Part shown: positions 8,810 through 18,370 of the stretch, in pieces | Position numbering within the stretch: position 1 is the stretch's first letter | How the letters are laid out: each line of letters begins with the position of its first letter | Position numbers and translations under genes: made by a program | Notes under the pieces: generated by a model | Databases searched by the model: none | Told to the model about the DNA's origin: nothing | Seen by the model: only the letters and a program-made list of their open reading frames with translations | Source: Pseudomonadota bacterium | GTDB taxonomy: Bacteria > Pseudomonadota > Alphaproteobacteria > Rhizobiales > Xanthobacteraceae | Assembly (NCBI GenBank): GCA_023451825.1 | Contig: JAEXYA010000046.1 | Location: forward strand, 1 to 64,000 | Length of the DNA stretch: 64,000 bases | Direction: 5' to 3'

Positions 8810-9568
8810 TTGGTCGCAGTTCAGGGGTCTCTTTTGATCACCGGCTTCATCTTCGTCTGTGCCGTCGGCCTGCTGGCCGGCACCATTTCCGGGATTGTCG
8901 GCACCGGCTCGTCGATCATGCTGATGCCGGTGCTGATCTGGCAGTTCGGCCCGAAGGAGGCGGTGCCGATCATGGCGGTCGCCGCGGTCATGGCAAATCT
9001 GTCGCGCATCATGGCGTGGTGGCGCGAGATCGACTGGCGCGCCACAGCTGCCTATTCCATCACCGGCATTCCGGCTGCTGCGCTTGGCGCGCGCACGCTG
9101 CTGGTGTTGCCGTCGCAAGCCGTGGATCTCACCATCGGCGTGTTCTTCATCGCGATGGTGCCGCTGCGGCATTGGCTGGCGCGACGCTCATTCACCATCG
9201 GCCTGTGGCAGCTCGCACTCGGCGGCGCCATTATCGGCTATGTCACCGGCATCGTGGTTTCCAGCGGTCCGCTCAGCGTGCCGCTGTTCCTGTTCTACGG
9301 CCTTGCAAAGGGCGCTTTCCTGGCCACCGAGGCCGCAAGTTCGCTCGGTCTCTATCTGAGCAAATCCATCACATTCCAGCGCTTCGGTGCGCTCGATCTC
9401 GACGTGCTCGTGAAAGGCTTGATCGCCGGCGCCTCGCTGATGTTCGGCGCCTTCATTGCCAAGCGCTATGTGCTGAAGCTCAGCATCGAGACGTTCCGCA
9501 GGATCATGGACGGCATCATGATATTGGCCGGCATCAGCATGGTGCTGTCGGGGCTCAGGCTGCTTTGA
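8810..9568 (+). CDS. TSUP (TauE/SafE-type) membrane transporter
   Basis: 252-residue inner-membrane protein of the sulfite exporter TauE/SafE (TSUP) family, with about eight hydrophobic segments and the duplicated GxxxGxxxGxxG-type start (GLLAGTISGIVGTGSS, about residues 23-38). The TTG at 8810 is preferred because GGAGAG lies 9 bases before it and because the upstream in-frame ATG (8744) falls inside an intergenic repeat. Substrate is unknown; family members export sulfur oxyanions or small organic acids. Confidence 0.82.
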   Translation: MVAVQGSLLITGFIFVCAVGLLAGTISGIVGTGSSIMLMPVLIWQFGPKEAVPIMAVAAVMANLSRIMAWWREIDWRATAAYSITGIPAAALGARTLLVLPSQAVDLTIGVFFIAMVPLRHWLARRSFTIGLWQLALGGAIIGYVTGIVVSSGPLSVPLFLFYGLAKGAFLATEAASSLGLYLSKSITFQRFGALDLDVLVKGLIAGASLMFGAFIAKRYVLKLSIETFRRIMDGIMILAGISMVLSGLRLL

Positions 9569-9578
9569 TCGCAAAACA

Positions 9579-9604
9579 AATCGGCCGCCTCGCGGCGGCC
9601 GATT
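9579..9604. terminator. Bidirectional hairpin terminator
   Basis: 11-bp perfect stem AATCGGCCGCC/GGCGGCCGATT with loop TCGC, between the convergent TSUP gene and the Tyr/Gly-rich gene. Short A/T runs flank it on both sides. Confidence 0.8.
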
Positions 9605-9629
9605 GAAAACTCATAACGATGAGAATAGC

Positions 9630-10058
9630 TCAGTAGCCGTAACGGCCGTAGCTGTAACCACCGCCGTAGCTCGCGCCGTAAGCGTAGCTGCTATAGCTGG
9701 AGCCGAAGTTGAAGCCGCGGTTGCAGGTGGAGCAGCCGACCTGCACCGGAGCATAATAGACCTGCGCTGGCGCCACCTGAACGGTGCGCTGCTGGGTCGC
9801 GTACCGCGCCGGGATGCGGCGATATTCGGTGCGGGCCGGAGCGACCATCACGGTCTTCGGCACCATCACCGTGCGATACTGCGCAGGACGATGACGACGC
9901 ACGGTGTGACCGGGCGACACCATCACGGTGCGCTCCACCGTGCGGTATTGCGGCGGGACCACCTGCGGCTGATAGCACGTGGTGCAGCCGGCCTGCGCCA
10001 TGCTCGGGATCGCCATGCCGGCGACGGCAACGATTGCGGCAATAATGGATTTTTTCAT
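9630..10058 (-). CDS. Small secreted Tyr/Gly-rich protein
   Basis: 142 residues with a clear signal peptide (MKKSIIAAIVAVAGMAIPSMAQA). The mature protein has CTTC and CSTC pairs near its ends and repeated units of the form YRTVxxxTVMV (about residues 37-72), then a C-terminal GSSYSSYAYGASYGGGYS tail. No enzymatic motif. Likely a cell-envelope or surface protein of unknown role; homologues are annotated only as hypothetical. Confidence 0.75.
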   Translation of the reverse strand: MKKSIIAAIVAVAGMAIPSMAQAGCTTCYQPQVVPPQYRTVERTVMVSPGHTVRRHRPAQYRTVMVPKTVMVAPARTEYRRIPARYATQQRTVQVAPAQVYYAPVQVGCSTCNRGFNFGSSYSSYAYGASYGGGYSYGRYGY

Positions 10059-10283
10059 GATCGTGTCCTGTGCGAGGCCGTATGAGAAACGAGTTCGGAT
10101 CGCTTTCGGACGCGAGATTTAGATGAGCACGCGCGGCGGTCAACGCGGAGTTGTTATTTACCTTGACGAACGTGCTTAAGATTTGGTGGCGCACGCCACA
10201 CCATTTCATCGCATGCGCCGCGCAGGACTACTCCCAGATTCGAGCACGTTCGATATCGACGTGCCTGGCGGCAACCGACGTCA

Positions 10284-10808
10284 TCATGGACTGTTCGCGC
10301 GTGCGTGACGCTCGTCTGGCGCCGAAGCTGGCTTGCCCAGCTTGCGCATGATGTCCAAGGCGAAAAGCGGCGCCTCCTCCAGAACGTGCCGGCGCAGGAA
10401 GAAGGGCATGGCTCCCAGGGTTGCAACGGCCGTAAGGATTGCCGGCATGTGCGTCTCGACCGTGCAGCGGAACAAGGCGTTTTCCCTGTCTTTGTGCTCC
10501 ACCTCGAGTGTCCACGTCACCCCGATGGTGACTGGTATCAGATGCATGAGATACGCACGCGTATTGCTTGAATGCATGATGACATGGCTGGGGGTGAGTT
10601 TCGCGGCGAGATAGTGCTGGATCAGCAGGTGCCCGCCGACATTTTCGACATTGATCGTTCCAAACGTTCCATTTTCGCGGAAAGCGCCGGCCCCGCGATG
10701 ACCTCTTGAGCAGGCTTGATAGTCGGCGTCGGACAAACTGCCGAGCCATTCGGCAAGGTCTATGCGTTCTGCCGGACACGCAATCACGGTCTCGCAAGAA
10801 GACTTCAT
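10284..10808 (-). CDS. Hypothetical protein, possibly SRPBCC-like
   Basis: 174 residues from ATG 10808 (MKSSCETVIACPAERIDLAEWL); GCGGGATG upstream is a fair ribosome site. The sequence alternates predicted strands and ends with a long helix (RHVLEEAPLFALDIMRKLGK), consistent with a polyketide-cyclase/START-like fold, with a conserved-looking 'SDADYQACSRGHRG' block near residue 30. An N-terminal extension to 10994 is possible but reads as poor protein. Function unknown. Confidence 0.6.
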   Translation of the reverse strand: MKSSCETVIACPAERIDLAEWLGSLSDADYQACSRGHRGAGAFRENGTFGTINVENVGGHLLIQHYLAAKLTPSHVIMHSSNTRAYLMHLIPVTIGVTWTLEVEHKDRENALFRCTVETHMPAILTAVATLGAMPFFLRRHVLEEAPLFALDIMRKLGKPASAPDERHARANSP

Positions 10809-11102
10809 CGGCTTGCATCCCGCTCTGTCGCCTCGCAACTCGCGCTGCACGAAAGACCAGCATCTCGTCCTGCACGCGTCACCTGCGGCGATCGAAATTT
10901 TCCACGTCGATCGAACGACGGTGCGACCATCTATGCTGTGCCACTCACCGCGACGGCCCACGCCCCGCGCCAAGCATGTCACTCCATTCGGCAAATCACA
11001 ATCTTAAGGCGTAATTCAGACAAGAACAAAACGGGATCGACGTGATTGCCGATCTCCCCTACAATGCGCGCCGCTAACCCACCTCGCGAGCGATTCCACC
11101 TC

Positions 11103-12557
11103 ATGGCCAAATCCGCCTCCTCCTTCATCTGCCAGAATTGCGGCGCGGCCTATAATAAGTGGCAGGGCAAATGCGAGTCCTGCGGCGAATGGAATACGCT
11201 GTCCGAAGAAAACAGCGACACCGCGATCCCCATCAGCGCGCGCTCCAAGCGCAAGGGCCGCACCTTCAATCTCGAAAGCCTGACCGGCGCCAGCCAGGAT
11301 GCGCCGCGCATTCCCTCCGGCATGGGCGAACTCGACCGCGTCACCGGCGGCGGCTTCGTGCGCGGCTCGATCATCCTGATCGGCGGCGACCCCGGCATCG
11401 GCAAATCCACGCTGCTGACCCAGGCGACGTCCATGATGGCCCGCGCCGGCCACCGCGTCGTCTATATCTCGGGCGAAGAAGCGGTGGCGCAGGTGCGCCT
11501 GCGTGCGGCGCGCCTCGGTCTGGCCGATGCGCCCGTGCAACTCGCCTCCGAAACGTCGGTGGAAGACATCGTCGCCACGCTGTCCGAAGGCATGGTGCCG
11601 CGGCTGATCGTCATCGACTCGATCCAGACCATGTGGACCGAAACGGTGGAGTCCGCGCCCGGCACCGTCACCCAGGTCCGCGCCTCGGCGCAGGCACTCA
11701 TTCGCTTCGCCAAGAAGACCGGTGCCACCATCATCCTGGTCGGCCATGTCACCAAGGACGGCCAGATCGCAGGGCCCCGGGTCGTGGAGCATATGGTCGA
11801 TGCGGTCATGTCCTTCGAAGGCGAAGGCTCGCAACAATTCCGCATTCTTCGCGCGGTGAAGAACCGCTTCGGTCCGACCGATGAGATCGGCGTGTTCGAG
11901 ATGACCGGGCTGGGCCTGCGCGAAGTATCCAATCCGTCCGAACTGTTCCTTTCGGACCGCGACCTCGGCTCGCCCGGCACCGCGGTGTTCGGCGGCATGG
12001 AAGGCACCCGCCCCGTGCTGGTCGAGTTGCAGGCTCTGGTTGCTCCAACAACCCTCGGCACACCGAGGCGTGCCGTCGTCGGCTGGGATTCATCCCGCCT
12101 GTCGATGGTGCTCGCGGTGCTGGAAGCACATTGCGGCGTCAAACTCTCTGGCTATGACGTCTATTTCAATGTCGCCGGCGGCCTGCGCATCAACGAGCCC
12201 GCGGCCGACATGGCCGCCGCTGCCGCCCTCGTCTCCTCGCTCTGCAATGCGCCTTTGCCGACCGATGCCGTCTATTTCGGCGAAATCTCGCTATCCGGCG
12301 CCGTTCGTCCCGTGGCGCAAACGTCCGCACGCTTGAAGGAAGCCGCCAAACTCGGCTTCGGCCGCGCCATATTGCCGGAAGCCGCGCGCGGTGATCCCGG
12401 CGGCGATGCGGGTCTCACGCTCAACAGCATCGGCAATCTCACGACTCTGGTCGCCGAGATCGCCGCCCGCGGCGTGAAACCGGCGCGCGATGGCGGCAAT
12501 ACCACACAAAGCGAGAAAAGTGCTCCGCCCGCACGTTTCCGTCGCGACAACGGGTGA
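11103..12557 (+). CDS. radA: DNA repair protein RadA
   Basis: RecA-related, DnaB-like motor that drives branch migration in recombination. 484 residues from ATG 11103 (MAKSASSFICQNCG). The zinc finger is CQNCG-x10-CESCG (residues about 9-27). Walker A is GGDPGIGKSTLL, the RadA-specific KNRFG motif is at AVKNRFGPTDE, and a C-terminal Lon-protease-like domain follows (GYDVYFNVAGGLRI). An extended start at 11046 lacks support. Confidence 0.96.
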   Translation: MAKSASSFICQNCGAAYNKWQGKCESCGEWNTLSEENSDTAIPISARSKRKGRTFNLESLTGASQDAPRIPSGMGELDRVTGGGFVRGSIILIGGDPGIGKSTLLTQATSMMARAGHRVVYISGEEAVAQVRLRAARLGLADAPVQLASETSVEDIVATLSEGMVPRLIVIDSIQTMWTETVESAPGTVTQVRASAQALIRFAKKTGATIILVGHVTKDGQIAGPRVVEHMVDAVMSFEGEGSQQFRILRAVKNRFGPTDEIGVFEMTGLGLREVSNPSELFLSDRDLGSPGTAVFGGMEGTRPVLVELQALVAPTTLGTPRRAVVGWDSSRLSMVLAVLEAHCGVKLSGYDVYFNVAGGLRINEPAADMAAAAALVSSLCNAPLPTDAVYFGEISLSGAVRPVAQTSARLKEAAKLGFGRAILPEAARGDPGGDAGLTLNSIGNLTTLVAEIAARGVKPARDGGNTTQSEKSAPPARFRRDNG

Positions 12558-12781
12558 CGGTTGCGTGACCTCGCGCACTCAGCCCGCTATAGAAAAGGCG
12601 CGCGAAAACGTGGCCATCGCGCAACGCTTCGTTCAGGTTCTTGTCGCGAAGCGGAACATTGATGTGCGGCGCGGCCTGCAGGCGGTTTTCCGCCCTCGCG
12701 AGACGTGCCATATCACCGTCACCTGAGCCGGTAGCCTTCCTGCCGATTCGCGTTTTCTGACTGAGCGGACCAGACCCGACG
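12558..12781. other. radA-cvpA spacer
   Basis: About 220 bases. No gene, hairpin or repeat stands out; a cvpA promoter is presumably here. Confidence 0.5.
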
Positions 12782-13411
12782 ATGCCGATCACGATTCTCG
12801 ACCTTGTCCTGCTCGGCGTCATGCTGATCTCCGGCCTGCTCGCGATGGTCCGCGGCTTCATGCGCGAGATCCTCTCGATCGCCGCCTGGGGCGCCGCCGC
12901 CCTCGTCACGCTCTACGCCTTCCCGAAGGTACTTCCTTCCGCCAAGTCCTACATCGCCAACGACACGATCGCGACCGCCGCCACCATCGGCGGCCTGTTC
13001 GTGCTGACGCTGATCGTGGTCTCCATCATCACCGTGCGCATCTCGGACATGATCCTGGATTCGCGCATCGGCGCGCTGGATCGCACCCTCGGCTTCCTGT
13101 TCGGTCTCGCCCGCGGCATGCTGATCGTGGTCGTGGCTTTCCTGTTCTTCACCTGGCTGGTTCCGGACAAGCAGCGTCCGGACTGGGTCACCGGTGCAAA
13201 ATCGCGCGTCGTGCTGGAATCCACCGGAAACTGGCTGATGTCGCTCTTGCCGGATGACCCTGAAAACACCATTTTGAAGAAGTTCAAGAAGAACAAGCCG
13301 GAAGAAGAATCGACGGAAGCGGCGCCGGACGCTCCGGGTGGAAACGATGGCTATTCGAAAACGGCACGCGACAGCATGAAGAAGCTGATCGACAAACCCG
13401 CGGGACGCTGA
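12782..13411 (+). CDS. cvpA: CvpA family membrane protein
   Basis: 209 residues with four hydrophobic segments in the first 140 residues (ILDLVLLGVMLISGLLAMV onward), the CvpA signature VRGFMREILSIAAWG near residue 22, and a charged cytoplasmic tail. Family linked to colicin V production in E. coli and to purF by gene order, as here (purF begins about 80 bases downstream). Exact function unsettled. Confidence 0.9.
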   Translation: MPITILDLVLLGVMLISGLLAMVRGFMREILSIAAWGAAALVTLYAFPKVLPSAKSYIANDTIATAATIGGLFVLTLIVVSIITVRISDMILDSRIGALDRTLGFLFGLARGMLIVVVAFLFFTWLVPDKQRPDWVTGAKSRVVLESTGNWLMSLLPDDPENTILKKFKKNKPEEESTEAAPDAPGGNDGYSKTARDSMKKLIDKPAGR

Positions 13412-13488
13412 TCCGTCCCGAGCTTGAACTGACTGCGCGAATGCTCGTGCGTGGCACGGCTCGCGACAACAGAGGCGCGGTGCACCCG

Positions 13489-14955
13489 ATGCATGAATCT
13501 ATCGACGTGAACGACGATCTTTCCGGCGACATGCTGCGCGAGAAATGCGGCGTGTTCGGCATTTACGGCCATCCGGACGCCGCCGCCATCACGGCGCTCG
13601 GTTTGCACGCCCTCCAGCATCGCGGCCAGGAAGCCGCCGGCATCGTTGCGTTCGACGGCCGCCGCTTCCACTCCGAACGCCGCCTCGGTCTGGTCGGCGA
13701 CACCTTCTCCCGCCGCGAAGTGATCGAACGTCTGCCCGGCTCCGCCGCCATCGGCCACACCCGCTATTCCACCACCGGCGATCCCATCCTGCGCAATGTG
13801 CAGCCGCTGTTCGCCGAACTGAATGCTGGCGGCCTTGCCGTCGCCCACAACGGCAACCTCACCAACGGTCTCACTGTCCGCCGCGAACTCGTGAAGAACG
13901 GCGCGATGATGCAGTCCACCACCGATACCGAGGTGATCCTGCATCTGGTGGCGCATTCCAAGCGCAACCGTTTCATCGACCGCTACATCGAAGCGATCCG
14001 CGCCATCGAAGGCGCCTATGCGCTCGTTTCGCTCACCAACAAGAAGCTGGTCGGCGCCCGCGATCCGCTCGGTATCCGCCCACTCGTTCTCGGTGAACTC
14101 GACGGCTGCCCGATCCTCGCGTCCGAGACCTGTGCCCTCGACATCATCGGCGCAAAATATGTACGCGACATCGAGCCGGGCGAAGTCGTCGTGTTCGACG
14201 AGACCGGTGTGCAGAGCCACAAGCCGTTCGCACCGCAGCCGCCGCGCCCTTGTATCTTCGAGTATATTTACTTCGCCCGTCCGGACTCGGTGGTCGCCGG
14301 CCGCTCGGTCTATGATACCCGCAAGCGCATGGGCGAAGAGCTCGCCCGCGAGACGCATGTGGATGCCGATGTCGTCGTGCCGGTGCCGGATTCCGGCGTG
14401 CCTGCTGCGATGGGCTATTCGCGCCAGTCCGGCATCCCGTTCGAGCTCGGCATCATCCGCAATCACTATGTCGGCCGCACCTTCATCCAGCCGACCCAGA
14501 GCGTCCGCGAACTCGGCGTGCGCATGAAGCACTCCGCCAATCGCGCCGCCATCGCCGGCAAGCGCATCATCCTGATCGACGACAGCCTGGTGCGCGGCAC
14601 CACGTCGAAGAAGATCGTGAAGATGATGCGCGATGCAGGCGCCACGGAAGTCCACTTCCGGATCGCGTCGCCGCCGATCACCCATCCCGATTATTACGGC
14701 ATCGACACGCCGGATCGCGCGGGGCTCCTCGCCGCCACGCACACGCTCGAGCAGATGCGCGAGCTGATCGGCGCGGACAGTCTGGCTTTCGTCTCGGTGG
14801 ACGGCATCTACCGCGCCATGGGCGAGCCCGGCCGCAATCCGGCCCAGCCGAAATTCGCCGACCATTGCTTCACCGGCGACTACCCGACTCCGCTCACCGA
14901 CATGAGCGAGATCGACGACCCGCGCCAGCTGTCGCTGCTGGCGGAGGCGAGCTGA
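13489..14955 (+). CDS. purF: Amidophosphoribosyltransferase
   Basis: First step of de novo purine synthesis: PRPP plus glutamine gives phosphoribosylamine. 488 residues. The N-terminal nucleophile Cys is residue 20 in REKCGVFGIYGHP, so a short propeptide is removed by self-processing. The glutaminase domain shows HALQHRGQEAAG. The PRTase domain has the PRPP loop ILIDDSLVRGTTS. The ATG at 13489 gives the usual short propeptide; an ATG at 13441 in frame is less likely. Confidence 0.96.
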   Translation: MHESIDVNDDLSGDMLREKCGVFGIYGHPDAAAITALGLHALQHRGQEAAGIVAFDGRRFHSERRLGLVGDTFSRREVIERLPGSAAIGHTRYSTTGDPILRNVQPLFAELNAGGLAVAHNGNLTNGLTVRRELVKNGAMMQSTTDTEVILHLVAHSKRNRFIDRYIEAIRAIEGAYALVSLTNKKLVGARDPLGIRPLVLGELDGCPILASETCALDIIGAKYVRDIEPGEVVVFDETGVQSHKPFAPQPPRPCIFEYIYFARPDSVVAGRSVYDTRKRMGEELARETHVDADVVVPVPDSGVPAAMGYSRQSGIPFELGIIRNHYVGRTFIQPTQSVRELGVRMKHSANRAAIAGKRIILIDDSLVRGTTSKKIVKMMRDAGATEVHFRIASPPITHPDYYGIDTPDRAGLLAATHTLEQMRELIGADSLAFVSVDGIYRAMGEPGRNPAQPKFADHCFTGDYPTPLTDMSEIDDPRQLSLLAEAS

Positions 14956-14970
14956 GCACCGACGCCGCGG

Positions 14971-15054
14971 CGTAGGATGGGTAGAGCGTTAGCGAAACCC
15001 ATCACCACATGCGCCTGGCGTCGATGGGTCTCGCTGCGCTCTACCCATCCTACG
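14971..15054. repeat. Long inverted repeat (AGGATGGGTAGAGCG family)
   Basis: Arms GTAGGATGGGTAGAGCG and CGCTCTACCCATCCTAC with internal AAACCCATC/GATGGGTCT. Same family as 30769-30876 and 3921-4022. Confidence 0.75.
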
Positions 15055-15084
15055 GCTTCGCGCTTTTGATCACGATCAATCACT

Positions 15085-15169
15085 GTCATGGCCGGGCTTG
15101 TCCCGGCCATCCACGTCTATAAAACCCTCTGCAAAGACGTGGATGCCCGGGACCAGTCCGGGCACGACT
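15085..15169. repeat. Long inverted repeat (CATGGCCGGGCTTGTCCCGG family)
   Basis: Contains a small hairpin ATGGCCGGG/CCCGGCCAT and larger arms CCACGTCT/AGACGTGG. A different palindrome family from the preceding element, placed back-to-back with it between purF and the SDR gene. Confidence 0.7.
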
Positions 15170-15184
15170 GAGTGGAATCGCCAG

Positions 15185-15925
15185 ATGTCAAAACCCCTTG
15201 CCTCCCGTATCGCTCTCGTCACCGGCGCCTCGCGCGGCATCGGCTATGCGACCGCCATCGCCCTAGCGAAGGCCGGCGCGCATATCATCGCCGTCGCGCG
15301 CACCCAGGGCGCACTTGAAGAACTCGACGACGCCATCACCGCAGACGGCGGCAGCGCCACGCTGGTGCCACTCAGCGTCACCGATTGGGACGGCGTCGCG
15401 CGCCTTGGCGCAGCACTCCATGAGCGCCATGGCAAGATCGACATCCTGATCGGCAATGCCGGTGTCGCCGGCGCATCCTCGCCGCTCGGCCATGTCGAGC
15501 CGAAGTCGTGGAACGAGACGATGGACGTCAATGTGAATGCGAACTTCCAGTTGATCCGCTGCATGGAGCCCTTGCTGCAGCAGTCCGATGCCGGCCGTGC
15601 GGTGTTCGTCACCGCCGGAGCCGCGAACAAGGCCTATGCCTATCGCGGCCCCTATGCCGCCTCGAAGGCCGCACTGGAAGCGCTGGTGCGCGTCTGGGCC
15701 AACGAGACCGCGACCACGCCGCTTCGCGTCAACCTGTTCAATCCCGGCCCGATCCGCACCCATATGCGCGCCATCGTGATGCCCGGCGAAGATCCCGAGA
15801 CGCTCGACACGCCGGCGCAGGCGGCCGAGGCGATCGTGCCGCTGTGCCTGCCGTCATGGACGGAGACGGGCAAGTTCGTGGACTACAAGACCGGGAAGGT
15901 GATGGGATTTCACGCGCCGTCGTGA
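15185..15925 (+). CDS. SDR family oxidoreductase with altered catalytic serine
   Basis: 246-residue short-chain dehydrogenase/reductase. The cofactor loop TGASRGIG is at about residues 14-21 and NAG at about 93-95. The catalytic Tyr-Lys pair is in YAASK. Thirteen residues before that Tyr, where SDRs have the catalytic Ser, the sequence reads VTAGAA, i.e. Ala. The ATG at 15185 is right after the repeat block; upstream in-frame starts lie inside the repeat. Substrate unknown. Confidence 0.88.
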   Translation: MSKPLASRIALVTGASRGIGYATAIALAKAGAHIIAVARTQGALEELDDAITADGGSATLVPLSVTDWDGVARLGAALHERHGKIDILIGNAGVAGASSPLGHVEPKSWNETMDVNVNANFQLIRCMEPLLQQSDAGRAVFVTAGAANKAYAYRGPYAASKAALEALVRVWANETATTPLRVNLFNPGPIRTHMRAIVMPGEDPETLDTPAQAAEAIVPLCLPSWTETGKFVDYKTGKVMGFHAPS

Positions 15926-15934
15926 CACCATGCC

Positions 15935-16022
15935 GTAGGGCGGATGAGGCGAAGCCGTCATCCGCCGCGGAGTTTCAATAACGGAATCGGCCGGCGGATT
16001 TCGCTTCGCTCATCCGCCCTAC
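15935..16022. repeat. Long inverted repeat (GTAGGGCGGATGA family)
   Basis: Arms GTAGGGCGGATGAGGCGAAG and CTTCGCTCATCCGCCCTAC. Lies between the SDR gene and the NHL-type gene. Confidence 0.75.
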
Positions 16023-16104
16023 AGTCTCCTACGTTGCACTCCGCCCCATCCGCGCTACACTTCCCTTCAAGCGGGACAAACCCGCATCACATAGGGAGGT
16101 CGTC

Positions 16105-17223
16105 ATGGCGTCACGCCTGCGCACGTTCGCACTTGCTGCAACATTCACCCTCACCGCCTGCACCCTCGCCGCTTTCTCATCCCGTGCTGCCGACATCCCC
16201 CGCTTCGAAGTCGAAGCCTCCTGGCCAAAGCCCCTCCCCAATAACTGGATCCTCGGCCAGGTCGGCGGCATCACCACCGACAAGAACGGCCACATCTGGG
16301 TGATCCATCGCCCGAAGTCGCTCACCGATGACGAGAAAGGCGCGTCACTCAATCCGCCGCGTTCAAAGTGCTGCATCTCTGCGCCGCCCGTGCTCGAATT
16401 CGACGCCGAGGGCAATCTCCTGCGCTCATGGGGCGGTCCCGGCGAAGGCTATGAATGGGTCGGCCGCGAACACGGCATCGAGGTCAGCGATGACGGTTTC
16501 GTCTGGGTTGGCGGCAATCTCGACAACGACAATGCGATCCTGAAATTCACCCTCGACGGCAAATTCGTGATGCAGATCGGCAAGATCGCGCCGAGCAAGG
16601 GCAGCAACGACACCACCCAGCTCGGCAAGCCTGCCGAGACCGCCATCGACAAGGATGCCAACGAAATCTATGTCGCCGACGGTTACGGCAACCGCCGCGT
16701 CATCGTGTTCGATACCAATACCGGGGCCTATAAGCGGCACTGGGGCGCCTATGGCAACAAACCCAATGACGACAAGCAGGCGCCCTATGATCCAAACGCG
16801 CCGGTGTCGCAGCAATTCGCCAACCCCGTCCACTGCGTGAAGCTCGCGGCTGACGGCCTCGTCTATGTCTGCGACCGCATCAACAACCGCGTGCAGGTGT
16901 TCAAGAAGGACGGCTCTTTCGTGAAGGAGTGGTTCTACGAGAAGGCGACACTCGGCAATGGTGCCGTGTGGGATCTCGCGGTGTGGCCCGATCCGAAGCA
17001 AACCTGGCTACTGACGGCCGACGGCGAGAACAACGAAATCCGCGTCATCAATCGCGAGGACGGCAAGGTCGTCGGCACGCTTGGTCGCAGCGGCAGAAAC
17101 GCCGGCCAATTCCACTGGATCCACGCAATGGCTGTCGATGCGAAAGGGAATGTCTATACGGCCGAAGTGGACACCGGAAAGCGCATCCAGAAATTCAAAC
17201 TGGTATCGGACACGCTGAAATAG
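16105..17223 (+). CDS. Exported NHL-repeat/6-bladed propeller protein
   Basis: 372 residues, strong GGGAGGTCGTC ribosome site. N-terminal signal sequence; LTAC at residues 16-19 could be a lipobox, or cleavage could follow SRAA. The mature part repeats the NHL pattern (GGITTDKNGHIWV, GIEVSDDGFVWVG, AIDKDANEIYVADGYGNRRVIVFD, CVKLAADGLVYVCDRINNRVQVF), forming a beta-propeller as in peptidyl-alpha-hydroxyglycine lyase-like proteins. No substrate can be inferred. Convergent with an AraC regulator. Confidence 0.82.
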   Translation: MASRLRTFALAATFTLTACTLAAFSSRAADIPRFEVEASWPKPLPNNWILGQVGGITTDKNGHIWVIHRPKSLTDDEKGASLNPPRSKCCISAPPVLEFDAEGNLLRSWGGPGEGYEWVGREHGIEVSDDGFVWVGGNLDNDNAILKFTLDGKFVMQIGKIAPSKGSNDTTQLGKPAETAIDKDANEIYVADGYGNRRVIVFDTNTGAYKRHWGAYGNKPNDDKQAPYDPNAPVSQQFANPVHCVKLAADGLVYVCDRINNRVQVFKKDGSFVKEWFYEKATLGNGAVWDLAVWPDPKQTWLLTADGENNEIRVINREDGKVVGTLGRSGRNAGQFHWIHAMAVDAKGNVYTAEVDTGKRIQKFKLVSDTLK

Positions 17224-17244
17224 AGACCGCTCACCACACCGATA

Positions 17245-18285
17245 TCACCCCTTCCGCATGGGCTTCGGATATGGCCGGGCCGCGTTGGCGCCGTCGCGCC
17301 AGCGGCCCGGCGCGACGCCGGTCACGCGTTTGAAAGCCCGGTTGAATGCGGCCTCGGATTCATAACCGACATCCCCTGCAATGATGGCAAGGCTGTCCGC
17401 GCCTGATCGCATCCGCTCGGCCGCGAGCTGCATTCGCCAGTTGGTGACATATTCGATCGGCGCCTGCCCGAGCACGGCGTTGAAGCGCTCCGCGAGAACC
17501 GTGCGCGATGAACCGCATTCGCGCGCCAGATCATCGACCGTCCAGCGCCGACCGGGATCGCCGTGGACCTTCTCCATGGCACGGACGAGCACGGGATCAT
17601 TCAGCGCCGCGAACCAGCCCCGCGCACTCGGCGGCAATCCGGCGACGTAGCGCCGCAACACCTCGACAAACAGCAGCTCCATGAGCCGCCCCAGCATGAT
17701 CTCGCTGCCGGGGATGGCGTCCTTGGTAAGCGATACGATCTCGCGCACCGTTGCTGTCAGCACGGCGCTGACCTTGTCGTCGCCCGTCCGATCGATCAGC
17801 AATCGTGGCAACGTGCGGAATACCGGCGAATGAAGCAGTTCCGACGACTCGATGAAGCCGCACACCATGCGCGTCTCTTCACCGCCGCCGCCATGCTCGA
17901 TCACCCACATTCCCGGCAGCGGTCCAGCGCGCACGACATCCACCGCCGACACGATTGCGCCACCGGTGCCGCTGCTGAACCGATGCGCGTCAGGAAATGG
18001 CATCAGCAGGATGTCGCCGGCACGGATCGTGTCCGTCTGCCCGTCGGCTAGTTCGACCACGCACTCACCAGCCGCGACGAGATGAAACACGCTGACATGG
18101 CGCAGATGCGCCATCGGCGTCTGCTCATCGAAGCGCTTTGGGCTGACGAGCGCAAACGGCGCCGTCAGGCTTGCATTGAGAAACACCGCGCCGCTGAGCC
18201 GGATCGATCGCAGCACATCGGCCAGCACATTGCCGCCGAGATCGACATTCGGCGTTGCTGCAAATGATGGCGGCGTTTCGATCAT
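17245..18285 (-). CDS. AraC family transcriptional regulator
   Basis: 346 residues from ATG 18285 (MIETPPSFAATP); GGAGG lies about 12 bases upstream. An N-terminal cupin-type sensor domain (AraC-binding-like, residues about 15-190) is followed by two C-terminal helix-turn-helix motifs (WTVDDLARECGSSRTVLAERF and SLAIIAGDVGYESEAAFNRAF). Likely activates a nearby or distant small-molecule pathway; the ligand is unknown. Longer starts at 18312 or 18324 are possible. Confidence 0.88.
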   Translation of the reverse strand: MIETPPSFAATPNVDLGGNVLADVLRSIRLSGAVFLNASLTAPFALVSPKRFDEQTPMAHLRHVSVFHLVAAGECVVELADGQTDTIRAGDILLMPFPDAHRFSSGTGGAIVSAVDVVRAGPLPGMWVIEHGGGGEETRMVCGFIESSELLHSPVFRTLPRLLIDRTGDDKVSAVLTATVREIVSLTKDAIPGSEIMLGRLMELLFVEVLRRYVAGLPPSARGWFAALNDPVLVRAMEKVHGDPGRRWTVDDLARECGSSRTVLAERFNAVLGQAPIEYVTNWRMQLAAERMRSGADSLAIIAGDVGYESEAAFNRAFKRVTGVAPGRWRDGANAARPYPKPMRKG

Positions 18286-18370
18286 GCGAGGTTCTGAACC
18301 TCCGACCATCCTCCGCAGCCCCACTCACGCGATCCGACTGCGGCATCGTGCTCTAACGATGGATAGAATT

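Noticed and set aside
10228..10875. 215-codon minus-strand frame overlapping the hypothetical gene at 10284
   Set aside because: The alternative frame at 10284-10808 has regular hydrophobic strands and helices; this one is Arg/Ser/Cys-rich.
12490..12726. 78-codon frame between radA and cvpA
   Set aside because: Overlaps the radA end, weak start, and its sequence does not look like a protein.
13351..14865. 504-codon open frame antisense to purF
   Set aside because: Same shadow effect; purF motifs are intact on the plus strand.
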